DNA of 64,000 nt from Streptomyces sp. NBC_00691 (GCF_036226665.1 NZ_CP109007.1:2086501-2150500), one strand, 5' to 3'; counted from the first letter of the stretch, positions 36,136 to 45,693 are shown. Program-made: numbers and translations. Notes: generated by a model from the sequence alone, not told the origin.

Positions 36136-39100
36136 TCAGGCCTTGCGGGCCCGCGTCGTCGCCTTCTTCGCGGCGGCCTTGGTGGCGGTCGCCTTCGTGG
36201 CCGTCTTCTTGGCGGCCGTCCCGGTCGCCGCGGCCTTCTTGGTCGCGGCAGCCGTCTTGGTCGCGGCAGCCGTCTTGGTCGCCGCGGCCTTCTTGGCGGG
36301 CGCCTTGGCCGGAGCCTTCTTCGCCGCCGTCTTCCGCGTCCCCCGGGCCGCCGGGACGGTCACCCCGGCGTCGCTGATCCGGTCCGCGCCGAGGATCTCG
36401 CGGAGGAACTTGCCGGTGTGGCTCGCCGGGACCGAGGCGACCTCCTCGGGCGTGCCCTCGGCGACGACCAGGCCGCCGCCGCTGCCGCCCTCGGGGCCCA
36501 TGTCGATGAGCCAGTCGGCGGTCTTGATGACATCGAGGTTGTGCTCGATGACGATCACCGAGTTGCCCTTGTCGACCAGGCCGGACAGGACCTTGATCAG
36601 CTTCGAGATGTCCTCGAAGTGCAGACCGGTGGTCGGCTCGTCCAGGACGTAGACCGTACGGCCCGTGGAGCGCTTCTGGAGCTCGGAGGCGAGCTTCACG
36701 CGCTGCGCCTCGCCGCCCGAGAGCGTCGGCGCGGACTGGCCGAGCCGGACGTACCCGAGGCCGACCTCGTTGAGCGTGCGCAGGTGGCGCGCGATGGTCG
36801 GGACGGCCTCGAAGAAGTCCAGGGCCTCCTCGATCGGCATGTTCAGGACCTCGGCGATGGACTTGCCCTTGTAGTGGACCTCAAGGGTCTCCCGGTTGTA
36901 CCGGTCGCCGTGGCAGACCTCGCACGGGACGTAGACGTCCGGGAGGAAGTTCATCTCGATCTTGATCGTGCCGTCGCCGGAGCAGTTCTCGCAGCGGCCG
37001 CCCTTGACGTTGAAGGAGAAACGGCCGGGCAGGTAGCCCCGGACCTTGGCCTCCATCGTCTCGGCGAAGAGCTTGCGGACGTGGTCGAAGACTCCGGTGT
37101 ACGTCGCCGGGTTCGACCGCGGGGTGCGGCCGATCGGGGACTGGTCGACGTGCACGACCTTGTCGACGAGGTCGTCGCCGTCCACGCGCGTGTGCCGGCC
37201 GGGCACCGACTTGGCGCCGTTCAGCTCGCGCGCGAGGTGGGTGTAGAGGATGTCGTTGACCAGGGTCGACTTGCCGGAGCCGGAGACACCGGTGACGGCG
37301 GTGAGGACGCCCAGCGGGAAGGAGACGTCGATGTCCTGCAGGTTGTTCTCACGGGCCCCGTGGACGGTGAGCCGACGGCCGGGGTCGATCGGGCGGCGGA
37401 TGTCCGGGGTGGGGATCTCCCGGCGGCCGGACAGGTACTGCCCGGTCATCGACTCCTCGTTGCCGAGGAGCTCCTTCAAGGTTCCGGAGTGGACGACCTT
37501 GCCGCCGTGCTCGCCGGCGCCGGGGCCGATGTCGACGATCCAGTCGGCGACCTTGATGGTGTCCTCGTCGTGCTCGACGACGATGAGCGTGTTGCCCATG
37601 TCCCGGAGCCGTACGAGGGTCTCGATGAGCCGGTGGTTGTCGCGCTGGTGGAGGCCGATGGACGGCTCGTCCAGCACGTACAGCACGCCGACCAGGCCGG
37701 AGCCGATCTGGGTGGCGAGCCGGATGCGCTGGGCCTCGCCGCCGGAGAGGGTGCCCGCGGCGCGGTTGAGCGAGAGGTAGTCCAGGCCGACGTCGACGAG
37801 GAAGCGCAGCCGCTCGTTGACCTCCTTGAGGACCCGCTCGGCGATCTTCTTGTCCCGGGCGTTCAGCGTGAGGCGGGAGAGGAACTCGGCGCAGTCGCTG
37901 ATCGACATCGCGGAGACCTCGGCGATGGACTTCTCCATGACCGTGACCGCGAGGACGATCGGCTTGAGGCGGGTGCCCTCACAGGTGGGGCACGGCACCT
38001 CGCGCATGTAGCCCTCGAAGCGCTCGCGGCTGGAGTCGCTCTCGGCCTCGGTGTGGCGCCGCTTGACGAAGGAGACGGCACCTTCGAAGGCCGGCGTCGT
38101 GTACGCCCGCTCCCTGCCGTACCGGTTGCGGTAGCGCACCTCGACCTGGGTCTTGTGGCCGTGCATCAGGGCCTTCTTGGCGCGCTGCGGCAGTCCCGCG
38201 TACGGCATGTCCGTGCGGAAGCCGAGGGCCTGCGACAGACCGCCGATGAGCCGGCCGAAGTACTCCTTGGTGTGTCCGTGCGACCACGGGTGGATCGCTC
38301 CCTCGTCGAGGGACTTGTCCTCGTCCGGGACGATCAGCTCCGGGTCGACCTCCATGCGGGTGCCGATGCCGGTGCAGTCGGGGCAGGCGCCGAACGGCGA
38401 GTTGAAGGAGAAGGAGCGCGGCTCCAGCTCCTCGAAGGAGAGGTCGTCGTACGGGCAGTAGAGGTGCTCCGAGTACATCCGCTCGCGCTCGGGGTCGTCC
38501 TCGGCGAGGTCGACGAAGTCGAGCACGACCATGCCGCCGGAGAGTCCCAGCGCGGTCTCGACGGAGTCGGTGAGGCGGCGCTTGGCGCTGTCCTTCACGG
38601 TGAGGCGGTCGACGACTACCTCGATCGTGTGCTTTTCCTGCTTCTTCAGCGTCGGCGGTTCGCTCAGCTGTACGGTCACGCCGTCGACGCGGGCCCGGCT
38701 GTAGCCCTTGGTCTGGAGGTCGGCGAAGAGGTCGACGAACTCGCCCTTGCGCTCGCGCACGAGCGGGGAGAGCACCTGGAAGCGGCTGCCCTCGGGGAGC
38801 TCGAGGACCTTGTCGACGATGGCCTGCGGCGACTGGCGGGAGATCGGCCGGTGGCACTCGGGACAGTGCGGCTTGCCGATGCGGGCGAAGAGCAGACGGA
38901 GGTAGTCGTAGACCTCCGTGATGGTGCCGACCGTCGAGCGCGGGTTGCGCGAGGTCGACTTCTGGTCGATGGAGACCGCGGGCGACAGACCTTCGATGAA
39001 GTCGACGTCCGGCTTGTCCATCTGGCCGAGGAACTGCCGGGCGTACGAGGAGAGCGACTCGACGTAGCGGCGCTGCCCCTCGGCGAAGATCGTGTCGAAC

Positions 39101-39225
39101 GCGAGGGAGGACTTGCCCGACCCCGAGAGCCCGGTGAAGACGATCAGGGAGTCGCGCGGGAGGTCGAGCGAGACGTTCTTGAGGTTGTGCTCACGAGCGC
39201 CACGGACGATGAGACGGTCGGTCAC
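36136..39225 (-). CDS. uvrA: Excinuclease ABC subunit A with a Lys/Ala-rich tail
   Basis: DNA damage recognition ATPase of nucleotide excision repair. It has about 1029 residues and two ABC modules: GLSGSGKSS and VSGSGKST (Walker A), two LSGGEAQR signatures, and zinc-finger pairs such as [16 protein letters not shown] and CENCSGDG. I start at GTG 39225 ([15 protein letters not shown]) because AAAGG is eleven bases away; a GTG at 39237 is possible. The last 69 residues are nearly only Ala, Lys and Thr with 17 lysines, as in histone H1, and contain an exact 18-base DNA repeat. This tail is extra to the catalytic protein and may hold it on DNA. Confidence 0.98.
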   Translation of the reverse strand: MTDRLIVRGAREHNLKNVSLDLPRDSLIVFTGLSGSGKSSLAFDTIFAEGQRRYVESLSSYARQFLGQMDKPDVDFIEGLSPAVSIDQKSTSRNPRSTVGTITEVYDYLRLLFARIGKPHCPECHRPISRQSPQAIVDKVLELPEGSRFQVLSPLVRERKGEFVDLFADLQTKGYSRARVDGVTVQLSEPPTLKKQEKHTIEVVVDRLTVKDSAKRRLTDSVETALGLSGGMVVLDFVDLAEDDPERERMYSEHLYCPYDDLSFEELEPRSFSFNSPFGACPDCTGIGTRMEVDPELIVPDEDKSLDEGAIHPWSHGHTKEYFGRLIGGLSQALGFRTDMPYAGLPQRAKKALMHGHKTQVEVRYRNRYGRERAYTTPAFEGAVSFVKRRHTEAESDSSRERFEGYMREVPCPTCEGTRLKPIVLAVTVMEKSIAEVSAMSISDCAEFLSRLTLNARDKKIAERVLKEVNERLRFLVDVGLDYLSLNRAAGTLSGGEAQRIRLATQIGSGLVGVLYVLDEPSIGLHQRDNHRLIETLVRLRDMGNTLIVVEHDEDTIKVADWIVDIGPGAGEHGGKVVHSGTLKELLGNEESMTGQYLSGRREIPTPDIRRPIDPGRRLTVHGARENNLQDIDVSFPLGVLTAVTGVSGSGKSTLVNDILYTHLARELNGAKSVPGRHTRVDGDDLVDKVVHVDQSPIGRTPRSNPATYTGVFDHVRKLFAETMEAKVRGYLPGRFSFNVKGGRCENCSGDGTIKIEMNFLPDVYVPCEVCHGDRYNRETLEVHYKGKSIAEVLNMPIEEALDFFEAVPTIARHLRTLNEVGLGYVRLGQSAPTLSGGEAQRVKLASELQKRSTGRTVYVLDEPTTGLHFEDISKLIKVLSGLVDKGNSVIVIEHNLDVIKTADWLIDMGPEGGSGGGLVVAEGTPEEVASVPASHTGKFLREILGADRISDAGVTVPAARGTRKTAAKKAPAKAPAKKAAATKTAAATKTAAATKKAAATGTAAKKTATKATATKAAAKKATTRARKA
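36241..36294 (-). repeat. Tandem 18-base repeat coding the UvrA tail
   Basis: GGTCGCGGCAGCCGTCTT occurs twice without change (36241-36258, 36259-36276), and a third diverged copy follows to 36294. Each unit encodes six residues of the Lys/Ala tail, evidence of recent duplication there. Confidence 0.85.
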
Positions 39226-39333
39226 GCCGATCCGCACCTTTCTTCAGAGAGCGGATGCTGCAGAGGGATGCCGCGGAGGGCTGATGTGTCTGAAACACCC
39301 AACGCTTCAAGGATGCCGGATGCTTCCTTCGAG

Positions 39334-39339
39334 CTTATA
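39334..39339 (-). promoter_or_regulatory. Candidate -10 for uvrA
   Basis: TATAAG on the minus strand, about 110 bases before the uvrA start. No GAAC-N4-GTTC LexA site was found beside it. Confidence 0.4.
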
Positions 39340-39410
39340 GCACGCACATTCGATTTCCGGACTCCCGGAGACCTCTTCACCCGAACGAGTGGCGGCACCC
39401 CTGCTGGCAC

Positions 39411-39416
39411 TAGGGT
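39411..39416 (+). promoter_or_regulatory. -10 of the DinB-like gene, leaderless
   Basis: TAGGGT ends seven bases before ATG 39424. Confidence 0.6.
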
Positions 39417-39423
39417 CGGCGCC

Positions 39424-40107
39424 ATGATCGACCACGAACTCGACCTCGCTCACGTCCGCGAAGCGACGGAAAGGCTGCTGACCGCGGCCGCCTCCCTGGA
39501 CAACGCGGGCGCCGCCGAGCCGTCACGGCTGCCCGGCTGGACCCGTGGCCATGTGCTCGCCCACGTCGCCCGTAACGCCGACGCTCTGGTGAACGTCCTC
39601 CAGGGCCTCCCCATGTACCCCGACGCCGCGACCCGCGACGCCGACATCGAGCGCGACTCCGGCCGCCCGCTCGACGTCCACCTCGCCGACCTGCGCGCGA
39701 CCGCCGACCGCTTCCAGGCCGTGGGCGCCGAGCCCGCCGACTGGAGCCGGACGGTCGAGCTGCGCAACGGCGTCACGGACAGCGCCTCCCGGATCCCCTT
39801 CCGCCGCTGGGTGGAGGTCGACCTGCACCACGTCGACCTGGGCATCGGCTACGAGCTGGAGGACCTGCCCGAGGAGTTCGTGAGCCGCGAGATCGACTTC
39901 CTCGCCGACCGCTTCACCGGCCTGGAGTCCGTGCCGGCGACGACCCTCCGGGCCGACGGCGGCCAGGCGTGGAAGACCGGCGGCACGACGGGCGGCGTCG
40001 CCGTCACGGGCGGCGCCGTCGAGATCCTCGGCTGGCTGGCCGGACGCCGCGACGGCTCGGCCCTGCGCACCGAGGGCGGCCCGCTGCCGCGGCTCCCCGC
40101 GCTGTAG
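39424..40107 (+). CDS. DinB/MDMPI-fold protein (maleylpyruvate isomerase family)
   Basis: A 227-residue soluble protein with the four-helix DinB-like N-terminal domain of the mycothiol-dependent maleylpyruvate isomerase group. GWTRGHVLAHVARNADALV holds the first histidine, and RRWVEVDLHHVDLGIGY holds the last metal-binding histidines. Such proteins usually use mycothiol, the main thiol in actinobacteria. The ATG follows TAGGGT at leaderless spacing. It is divergent from uvrA and 41 bases from the next gene, a metallo-beta-lactamase-fold hydrolase, which may act with it. Specific reaction unknown. Confidence 0.85.
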   Translation: MIDHELDLAHVREATERLLTAAASLDNAGAAEPSRLPGWTRGHVLAHVARNADALVNVLQGLPMYPDAATRDADIERDSGRPLDVHLADLRATADRFQAVGAEPADWSRTVELRNGVTDSASRIPFRRWVEVDLHHVDLGIGYELEDLPEEFVSREIDFLADRFTGLESVPATTLRADGGQAWKTGGTTGGVAVTGGAVEILGWLAGRRDGSALRTEGGPLPRLPAL

Positions 40108-40148
40108 CGCGGGCCCCTCCTGCCGGTGGGCGGGACTAGTCTGAGCGC

Positions 40149-40805
40149 ATGACGTACAGCGGAGTGGTGAAGGTCGGCGGGGCTGCGGACGTGCACGAGC
40201 TGACGGACCTGATGATCTCGAAGGTCGCGGTCGGCCCGATGGACAACAACGCGTATCTGCTGCGCTGCCGGGCCACCGGCGAGCAGCTGCTGATCGACGC
40301 GGCCAACGACGCGGACACCCTCCTCACGCTGATCGGTGACGACGGCGTCAAGTCCGTCGTCACCACCCACCGGCACGGGGACCACTGGCAGGCGCTCGCC
40401 GACGTCGTCGCCGCGACCGGCGCCGTGACGTACGCCGGCGCGTACGACACGGAGGGCATCCCGGTGGCGACCGACGTGCCCGTCGAGGACGGCGACACGA
40501 TCAGGGTGGGCCGGGTCGAGCTGACCGCGCGCCACCTGGTCGGGCACACCCCGGGCTCGATCGCCCTCGTCTACGACGACCCGCACGGCCACCCGCACGT
40601 CTTCACCGGCGACTGCCTCTTCCCCGGCGGCGTGGGCAACACCTGGAAGGACCCGAAGGCCTTCGCGAGCCTGATCCACGACGTGGAGACCAAGCTCTTC
40701 GCGGTCCTCCCGGACGAGTCCTGGATCTACCCCGGCCACGGCAAGGACACCACGCTCGGTGACGAGCGGCCCTCGCTCCCGGTGTGGCGCGAGCGCGGCT
40801 GGTAG
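40149..40805 (+). CDS. Metallo-beta-lactamase-fold hydrolase
   Basis: A 218-residue hydrolase with the two-metal motif THRHGDHW (H-x-H-x-D-H), VGHTPGSIAL with a further His, FTGDCLF with the bridging Asp and YPGHGKDT near the C-terminus. The size and pattern fit glyoxalase II-like or thiol-ester hydrolases. With the DinB-like neighbour a thiol-linked detoxification role is plausible, but that is inference. TAGTCT (40137-40142) ends six bases before the ATG, so the message can be leaderless. Confidence 0.88.
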   Translation: MTYSGVVKVGGAADVHELTDLMISKVAVGPMDNNAYLLRCRATGEQLLIDAANDADTLLTLIGDDGVKSVVTTHRHGDHWQALADVVAATGAVTYAGAYDTEGIPVATDVPVEDGDTIRVGRVELTARHLVGHTPGSIALVYDDPHGHPHVFTGDCLFPGGVGNTWKDPKAFASLIHDVETKLFAVLPDESWIYPGHGKDTTLGDERPSLPVWRERGW

Positions 40806-40907
40806 CCCCTCGGGGAGAGCCTCAGGAGACGGAGAGCGCGCGGCTGAGCAGCCACGCGCTTCCGCACGCCCCCGTAACCCGGACGGCGGCGGGGTAGTTG
40901 GCGCGAC

Positions 40908-42260
40908 ATGAGCCTCCGTAACGCTCCGTCGCCGCCCTCTCCCCCGGTTCCGCCGCTCCCGCCCGCCGCGCCCTCGATGGGCAGGCTCGCCGCCGCCTCG
41001 CTCGTCGGCACCGCCATCGAGTTCTTCGACTTCTTCGTCTACGGGACCGCCGCCGCCCTCGTCCTGGGGCCGCTCTTCTTCCCGACCTTCTCCCCGCTCG
41101 CCGGCACCCTGGCCGCCTTCGGCACCTTCGCCGTCGGCTTCCTGTCCCGGCCGCTCGGCTCGGTCCTCTTCGGTCACGTCGGCGACCGGCACGGACGGCG
41201 ACCGGTCCTCTTCGCCTCCCTCCTCCTGACCGGCTGCGCCACGGTCGCGGTCGGCTGCGTCCCCGCGTACGGGACCATCGGCATCGCCGCACCCGTCCTG
41301 CTGCTGGTGCTCCGCTTCCTCCAGGGCCTGGGCCTCGGCGGCGAGTGGGGCGGGGCCGTCCTGCTCACCGCCGAGCACGCCCCTGAGAACCGGCGCGCGC
41401 TCTGGTCGAGCTTCCCGCAGATCGGCCCGTCGATCGGCTTCCTCCTGGCGAACGGGGTGATGCTGGCGCTCACGGCCGGCCTGAGCGACGCCGAGTTCCG
41501 CTCCTGGGGCTGGCGCGTGCCGTTCTGGGCCGCGGGCGTGCTCGCGGCGGCCGGGCTGCTGCTGCGCTCCTCGCTCACCGAGACGCCGCAGTTCGAGAAG
41601 CTGTCCGCGGCCGGGCGGACCGCGGGCGCCCCGCTGGCCGAGGTCGCCCGTGACCACTGGCGGCTGGTGCTGCTGACCGCCGGGGCGCTCGCGGTCGGCT
41701 ACGCCACGTTCTACTCGGTCTCCACCTGGGCTCTGGCCTACGGCACCGAGCGGCTCGGGGCGAGCAGCACGGTGATGCTGACCTGTGTGATGGCGGCGGT
41801 CGCGATCACGGGCGCGGCCACGCCGTTCCTCGCGATCCTCGGCGACCGCTGGGGCCGTCGGCCGCTCTGTCTGGCGGGGTGTACGGCGTCCGCGCTGTGG
41901 ATGTTCCCGATGGTGGCCCTGCTGCACACGGCGCGCCCGTTCCTGATGTTCCTGGGCTTCCTGGGCGCGCTGCTCGCCTTCATCACGATGTTCGCGGTGG
42001 TGGCCGCGTATCTTCCGGAGCTGTACGAGCCCCGCGTCCGCTGCACCGGCGCCGCCGTCGGCTACAACCTCGCGGGTGTCCTGGGCGGCGCCCTCACCCC
42101 GATCGTCGCCACCGCGCTCTCCGACGGGGGATCCGGTCCGCCCTGGGGTGTGGCGGCCTATCTGACCGTGGTCGCCCTCGTCAGCCTGGGCTGTTTCGCG
42201 CTCCTCCCGGAGACGCTTCCGGCCAAGGCCGCGCGGCGGGTGGAGCCCGTCACGGCCTGA
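40908..42260 (+). CDS. MHS-type MFS transporter (metabolite:H+ symporter)
   Basis: A 450-residue permease with twelve spans and a Pro-rich cytoplasmic N-terminus (SPPSPPVPPLPPAAP). VGTAIEFFDFFVYGTAAALV and GHVGDRHGRRPVLF mark the MHS subfamily that takes up organic acids, shikimate or proline/betaine. RFLQGLGLGGEWGGAVLL and ENRRALWSSFPQIG are also typical. TAGTTG at 40895-40900 is followed by seven bases and the ATG, so it is probably leaderless. A strong hairpin follows. Substrate cannot be read from sequence. Confidence 0.9.
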   Translation: MSLRNAPSPPSPPVPPLPPAAPSMGRLAAASLVGTAIEFFDFFVYGTAAALVLGPLFFPTFSPLAGTLAAFGTFAVGFLSRPLGSVLFGHVGDRHGRRPVLFASLLLTGCATVAVGCVPAYGTIGIAAPVLLLVLRFLQGLGLGGEWGGAVLLTAEHAPENRRALWSSFPQIGPSIGFLLANGVMLALTAGLSDAEFRSWGWRVPFWAAGVLAAAGLLLRSSLTETPQFEKLSAAGRTAGAPLAEVARDHWRLVLLTAGALAVGYATFYSVSTWALAYGTERLGASSTVMLTCVMAAVAITGAATPFLAILGDRWGRRPLCLAGCTASALWMFPMVALLHTARPFLMFLGFLGALLAFITMFAVVAAYLPELYEPRVRCTGAAVGYNLAGVLGGALTPIVATALSDGGSGPPWGVAAYLTVVALVSLGCFALLPETLPAKAARRVEPVTA

Positions 42261-42273
42261 GGGACGGGGACGG

Positions 42274-42324
42274 AGAGACGGCGACGGCCGGCCGGGGAGT
42301 CCCCGGCCGGCCGTCGCCGTCTCT
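42274..42324. terminator. 24-bp perfect hairpin between MHS transporter and terC
   Basis: The 24 bases at 42274-42297 and 42301-42324 are exact complements around a 3-base loop. This is the longest perfect stem in the window. It sits between convergent genes, 14 bases after the transporter stop and 20 before the terC stop, and should stop transcription in both directions. Confidence 0.9.
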
Positions 42325-42343
42325 GTGCCGTGTGTCGGGCGGG

Positions 42344-43360
42344 TCAGGCGCCGACGCTGTCCTTCTTGGCGTCGTCGATGCCGTCGGCGTCGGTCGCGCC
42401 CTCGGCCGCGGCTCGCTCCGACTGCCGCTTCGAGGCGATCAGGCTGGTGATCGTGGTGATGACCAGGACACCGCCGATGAAGGCGAGCGAGAACGGGATG
42501 CCGATCTCCGGGACGTGCACCCCGGACTCGTGCAGGGCGTGCAGCACGAGCTTGACGCCGATGAAGCCGAGGATCACCGACAGGCCGTAGCTGAGGTGGA
42601 CCAGCTTCTTGAGCAGGCCGCCGATCAGGAAGTACAGCTGTCGCAGACCCATGAGGGCGAAGGCATTGGCGGTGAAGACGATGTACGGGTCCTGGGTGAG
42701 GCCGAAGATCGCCGGGATGGAGTCGAGGGCGAAGAGGATGTCGGTGGTGCCGATGGCGAGCATGACGACCATCAGCGGGGTCATGATCCGCTTGCCGTTG
42801 TTCCGGATGAACAGCTTGGTGCCGTGGTACCGGTCTGCGACGCCGAACCGCTTCTCGGCCATCTTGAGGAGCTTGTTCTCCTCCCAGTCGTCCTCGTCCT
42901 CGTCGGCGCGGGCCTCCTGGATGAGCTTCCAGGCGGTGTAGATCAGGAACGCGCCGAAGATGTAGAAGACCCACGAGAAGCTCGCGATGATCGCGGCGCC
43001 CGCGGCGATGAAGATCGTGCGGAGCACCAGGGCGATCACCACACCCACAAGCAGCACGCGCTGCTGGAGGTGGGAGGGGACCGCGAACTTCGCCATGATC
43101 AGGACGAAGACGAAGAGGTTGTCGACACTGAGCGACTTCTCTGTGATGTAGCCGGCGAAGAACTCTCCGGACGCCTGGCTCTCGCCGAAGAGCAGCAGGC
43201 CGAGGCCGAAGAGTCCGGCCAGGACGATCCAGACGACCGTCCAGATACCGGCTTCCTTGACCGACACGTCATGGGGCTTGCGCCCGATGAAGAAGTCGGC
43301 AGCGATCAGGGCAGCGAGACCAAGAATGGTCACTACCCACAGGGTCATTGAAACGTCCAC
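42344..43360 (-). CDS. TerC-family membrane protein, probable Mn2+ exporter
   Basis: A 338-residue integral membrane protein with seven or more spans. The family motifs are LIAADFFIGRK, SLSVDNLFVFVLIMAKFAVP and GTTDILFALDSIPAIFGLTQ, whose acidic residues in the membrane bind the metal. TerC proteins of the YkoY/Alx type export manganese. I start at the GTG at 43360, four bases after GGAGG. The in-frame sequence further upstream is the riboswitch, so a longer protein is unlikely. Two TerD-family genes lie upstream on the same strand. Control by Mn2+ through the leader is expected. Confidence 0.9.
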   Translation of the reverse strand: MDVSMTLWVVTILGLAALIAADFFIGRKPHDVSVKEAGIWTVVWIVLAGLFGLGLLLFGESQASGEFFAGYITEKSLSVDNLFVFVLIMAKFAVPSHLQQRVLLVGVVIALVLRTIFIAAGAAIIASFSWVFYIFGAFLIYTAWKLIQEARADEDEDDWEENKLLKMAEKRFGVADRYHGTKLFIRNNGKRIMTPLMVVMLAIGTTDILFALDSIPAIFGLTQDPYIVFTANAFALMGLRQLYFLIGGLLKKLVHLSYGLSVILGFIGVKLVLHALHESGVHVPEIGIPFSLAFIGGVLVITTITSLIASKRQSERAAAEGATDADGIDDAKKDSVGA

Positions 43361-43404
43361 TGCGCCTCCGGCGTCGTACGGCTTGTGATCAGCGTCGTCG
43401 CTGC

Positions 43405-43523
43405 CGGAGGTCTCTTCCACCCGGGCGACGGACGGTCGCCGCCGGGCCGACGCCCCGGGATCGGATCATCGATGATCCGTCCGTATTGACGGGTACGCCG
43501 CGCATGGGGAGTACTCCCCTCCG
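43405..43523 (-). ncRNA. yybP-ykoY manganese riboswitch upstream of terC
   Basis: Read on the minus strand, CGGAGG opens the element and CCTCCG closes it, forming stem P1. Directly inside lies GGGGAGTACTCCCC with the conserved GGGGAGUA loop sequence. The second arm contains CCGTCAATACGG, and the 3' end is GGAAGAGACCTCCG. These conserved blocks, in this order, match the yybP-ykoY family, which binds Mn2+. The element lies between a promoter and terC, a gene class it commonly controls. Confidence 0.8.
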
Positions 43524-43531
43524 CATGAAGA

Positions 43532-43561
43532 AGAGTACCGGAAAACCCAAGAGAAGGTAAA
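43532..43561 (-). promoter_or_regulatory. Promoter of the terC transcript
   Basis: On the minus strand TTTACC (43561-43556), an 18-base spacer and TACTCT (43537-43532) place the start a few bases before riboswitch P1. GGTAAAGGG is repeated 12 bases apart (43556-43564, 43568-43576) over the -35 region, a possible regulator site. Confidence 0.5.
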
Positions 43562-43638
43562 GGGAAGGGTAAAGGGCTCCCAAGAGGCCAGGTCGGGGCG
43601 GCCGGTGGGATCCGGGCCGCCGAGGACTTCCGGGACGG

Positions 43639-45582
43639 TCAGGGACGCTTTCCGTGGCGGGCCGCCGCCACCTGACCGAGCACCTGCCGGAGCACCCCGC
43701 TGCCCGGCGGAACCATCGGGGGCTCGTACGACCACGCGTGGCCGACCCACGGATCGGCCAGGTGGTCGTCGGGGACGGGAGTGAGCCGCAGCAGCGAGCG
43801 CCACAGCGGATCGAGCAGCGGCCCGTACGCCGACGCGTCCTCCCGGTCCGCCACCATCAGCAGATGGACGCCGACCGACGGGCCCTCGTCGGCGAGGTAC
43901 CGGAGGCGGGTGACCGCCCGGTCGTCGAAGCCGTGCGGGAAGTCGTGCACGAGCAGCAGCTGCCGGGCCGCGTCCATGCCGGGCGGCAGGGCGTCGGAGG
44001 CACCCGCCCGTACCGCCATCTGCAGCAGGTCGACCCGCTCGGTCAGCTGCTCCAGGACGGCCGAGACCCCGGCCGCTCCCCGGGCCGGCGGGGCCGCGAG
44101 GACGCCCGTCTCCACGAGCGGCGCGAGGGCGGCGGTGCCCGCACCGGCCGGGTCGAGGACATGGACGGTGAACGCGCCCGCCGGATGCGCCGCGAGCAGC
44201 CGGGCCGCGTGGGCGACCGCGCAGTCCAGGGCGAGCCGCCGGAGTTCGACCTCGTCGAGGAGGCCGGCGGCCTCGGAGTGCCCTCGGCCGCTGTCCACCC
44301 AGAGCCCCCGCTCCAGTGGCAGCCGGACGAGCATGGGGATCCGCAGATCGGTCCGCTCGGGCAGGTGGAGGTCGCCGAGGCGGATGGCCATCGGCTCCTC
44401 GGCGGGGACGCGGTAGGCCTGCCAGACGGGGTTGTCCCAGCGGGCGAAGGCGACGGGCAGGGCGGGCTCGACGACCCCGGACTCCGCCGCGAGCTGGGCG
44501 AGGTCCCGGTCGAGTACCTCCTGCGCCCGCGCCACCAGCTCGTCGTGCCGGGCGCGTGCGGCGGCCCGCGCGGCGTCATTGGCACCGTCGGCGCGGGCCC
44601 GGTAGTCCGAGAGCGTCTGGTCGAGCTCCCGGTCGAGCCGGTTCTCGGCGAACTCGCAGGCGCTCCGGTAGGCGGCGGCGGTACGGGCCAGGTCCTCGAA
44701 CATGCCCCACACCTGGTTGTAGAGGCGCTCGTCCATGGACCAGCCCGCCGCGTCCCCGGCGACCGGCGCCGGCGGCCCCTGGCGGGGCTCGGACGCGGGT
44801 GCGGGACCGGGCGCGGAGGTGGTCCGGCGGCGCGGATGGGCGTAGTCGACCGGACCGCCGGCCGTCGGACCGCCGGTCGGCGCCGGGGCGGGCGTGTCCG
44901 TGCCGACCGGCGAGCTCGACTGCGGGGTCGGCGGAACGGCCGGGGCCGGGTCCGTGGCGGTCACCGGTGCCGTGCGGCGCACGCGCTCCGCCTCGGGGAC
45001 GTGCCGCGCCGGGGCGGCGAGCGGGGCGGGCTCCGGCGCGACGGTCTCCAGGATCGTCGCCGCCAGGTCGGCGGGGCGCTCCAGGCCCTGGTCGTCGAGG
45101 AGGGCGGCGAGCCCGCCCTCGTACCCCTGGCCCATGGCGCGGACCTTCCAGGCGCCCTGGCGGCGGTACAGCTCCAGGGCGACGACGGCGGACTCGCTGT
45201 CGAGCCCGGTGATCGTGAAGGTGGCGATCTCGGTGCCGTCGGCGCCGGCGACGGCGACGAACGGGGCGGCGACCGTGCCGAAGCGGGCGGCCCCGCCGGC
45301 CCGCGGCCCGGGCAGCGCGAGGACCACCGAGACCCGGTGGACGGCGCCGGGGACGGCCTCCAGGTCCACGGCGAGGCGGTGGTCGGCGGCGGCCTGGCCG
45401 GGGACGTCCACCCCGGGCAGGGAGGGCGCTCCCGGATGGGCGATCCACTCCGCGCCCGGGACCCTGCCCCGCTCGTCGCCGAGGGTGGCGCCGGCGAGGA
45501 CGGGGTGACCGGCCGACACGCGGATCTCCAGTCGGGTGTCGGGCAGGGGGTGGTTCTGCCCCCGGACCAGCTCGGCCGTCAT
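43639..45582 (-). CDS. TerD-domain protein with large C-terminal region
   Basis: A 647-residue cytoplasmic protein. Residues 1-190 form a TerD-like domain (AAADHRLAVDLEAVPGAVHRV, TFTITGLDSESAVVALELYR, AMGQGYEGGLAALLDDQG). A Pro/Ala/Thr-rich linker runs to about residue 290. The rest has a helical segment with a coiled-coil look (FAENRLDRELDQTLSDYRAR, RAQEVLDRDLAQLA) and then an alpha/beta domain with LLLVHDFPHGFDDRAVTRLR and HLLMVADREDASAYGP, reminiscent of an FtsK/HerA-type ATPase core. No clear Walker A is seen. Ter proteins act in phage defence and stress responses. AGGGG precedes the ATG. Confidence 0.82.
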   Translation of the reverse strand: MTAELVRGQNHPLPDTRLEIRVSAGHPVLAGATLGDERGRVPGAEWIAHPGAPSLPGVDVPGQAAADHRLAVDLEAVPGAVHRVSVVLALPGPRAGGAARFGTVAAPFVAVAGADGTEIATFTITGLDSESAVVALELYRRQGAWKVRAMGQGYEGGLAALLDDQGLERPADLAATILETVAPEPAPLAAPARHVPEAERVRRTAPVTATDPAPAVPPTPQSSSPVGTDTPAPAPTGGPTAGGPVDYAHPRRRTTSAPGPAPASEPRQGPPAPVAGDAAGWSMDERLYNQVWGMFEDLARTAAAYRSACEFAENRLDRELDQTLSDYRARADGANDAARAAARARHDELVARAQEVLDRDLAQLAAESGVVEPALPVAFARWDNPVWQAYRVPAEEPMAIRLGDLHLPERTDLRIPMLVRLPLERGLWVDSGRGHSEAAGLLDEVELRRLALDCAVAHAARLLAAHPAGAFTVHVLDPAGAGTAALAPLVETGVLAAPPARGAAGVSAVLEQLTERVDLLQMAVRAGASDALPPGMDAARQLLLVHDFPHGFDDRAVTRLRYLADEGPSVGVHLLMVADREDASAYGPLLDPLWRSLLRLTPVPDDHLADPWVGHAWSYEPPMVPPGSGVLRQVLGQVAAARHGKRP

Positions 45583-45610
45583 CGACTCTGTCCCCTCGGT
45601 GTTCTCGGCG

Positions 45611-45642
45611 TTTCGGCGTTTCGGCGTTTCGGCGCTTCGGCG
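45611..45642. repeat. 8-base tandem repeat TTTCGGCG
   Basis: TTTCGGCG occurs three times in a row (45611-45634), followed by CTTCGGCG (45635-45642). It lies in the spacer between the two TerD-family genes, upstream of the long one. Confidence 0.9.
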
Positions 45643-45693
45643 TGCTCGGTGGCCCGGCGTTCCCGGCGTTCCGAGGTACGCGGTTCACGGTGC

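Noticed and set aside
39226-39423. LexA/SOS box in front of uvrA, uvrB or uvrC
   Set aside because: I searched by eye for GAAC-N4-GTTC near all three starts and found none; GAACGAGT at 39383 lacks the second half.
36031-40107. 1358-codon plus-strand frame opposite uvrA
   Set aside because: It is a shadow of uvrA; only its last part (from 39424) is the real DinB-like gene.
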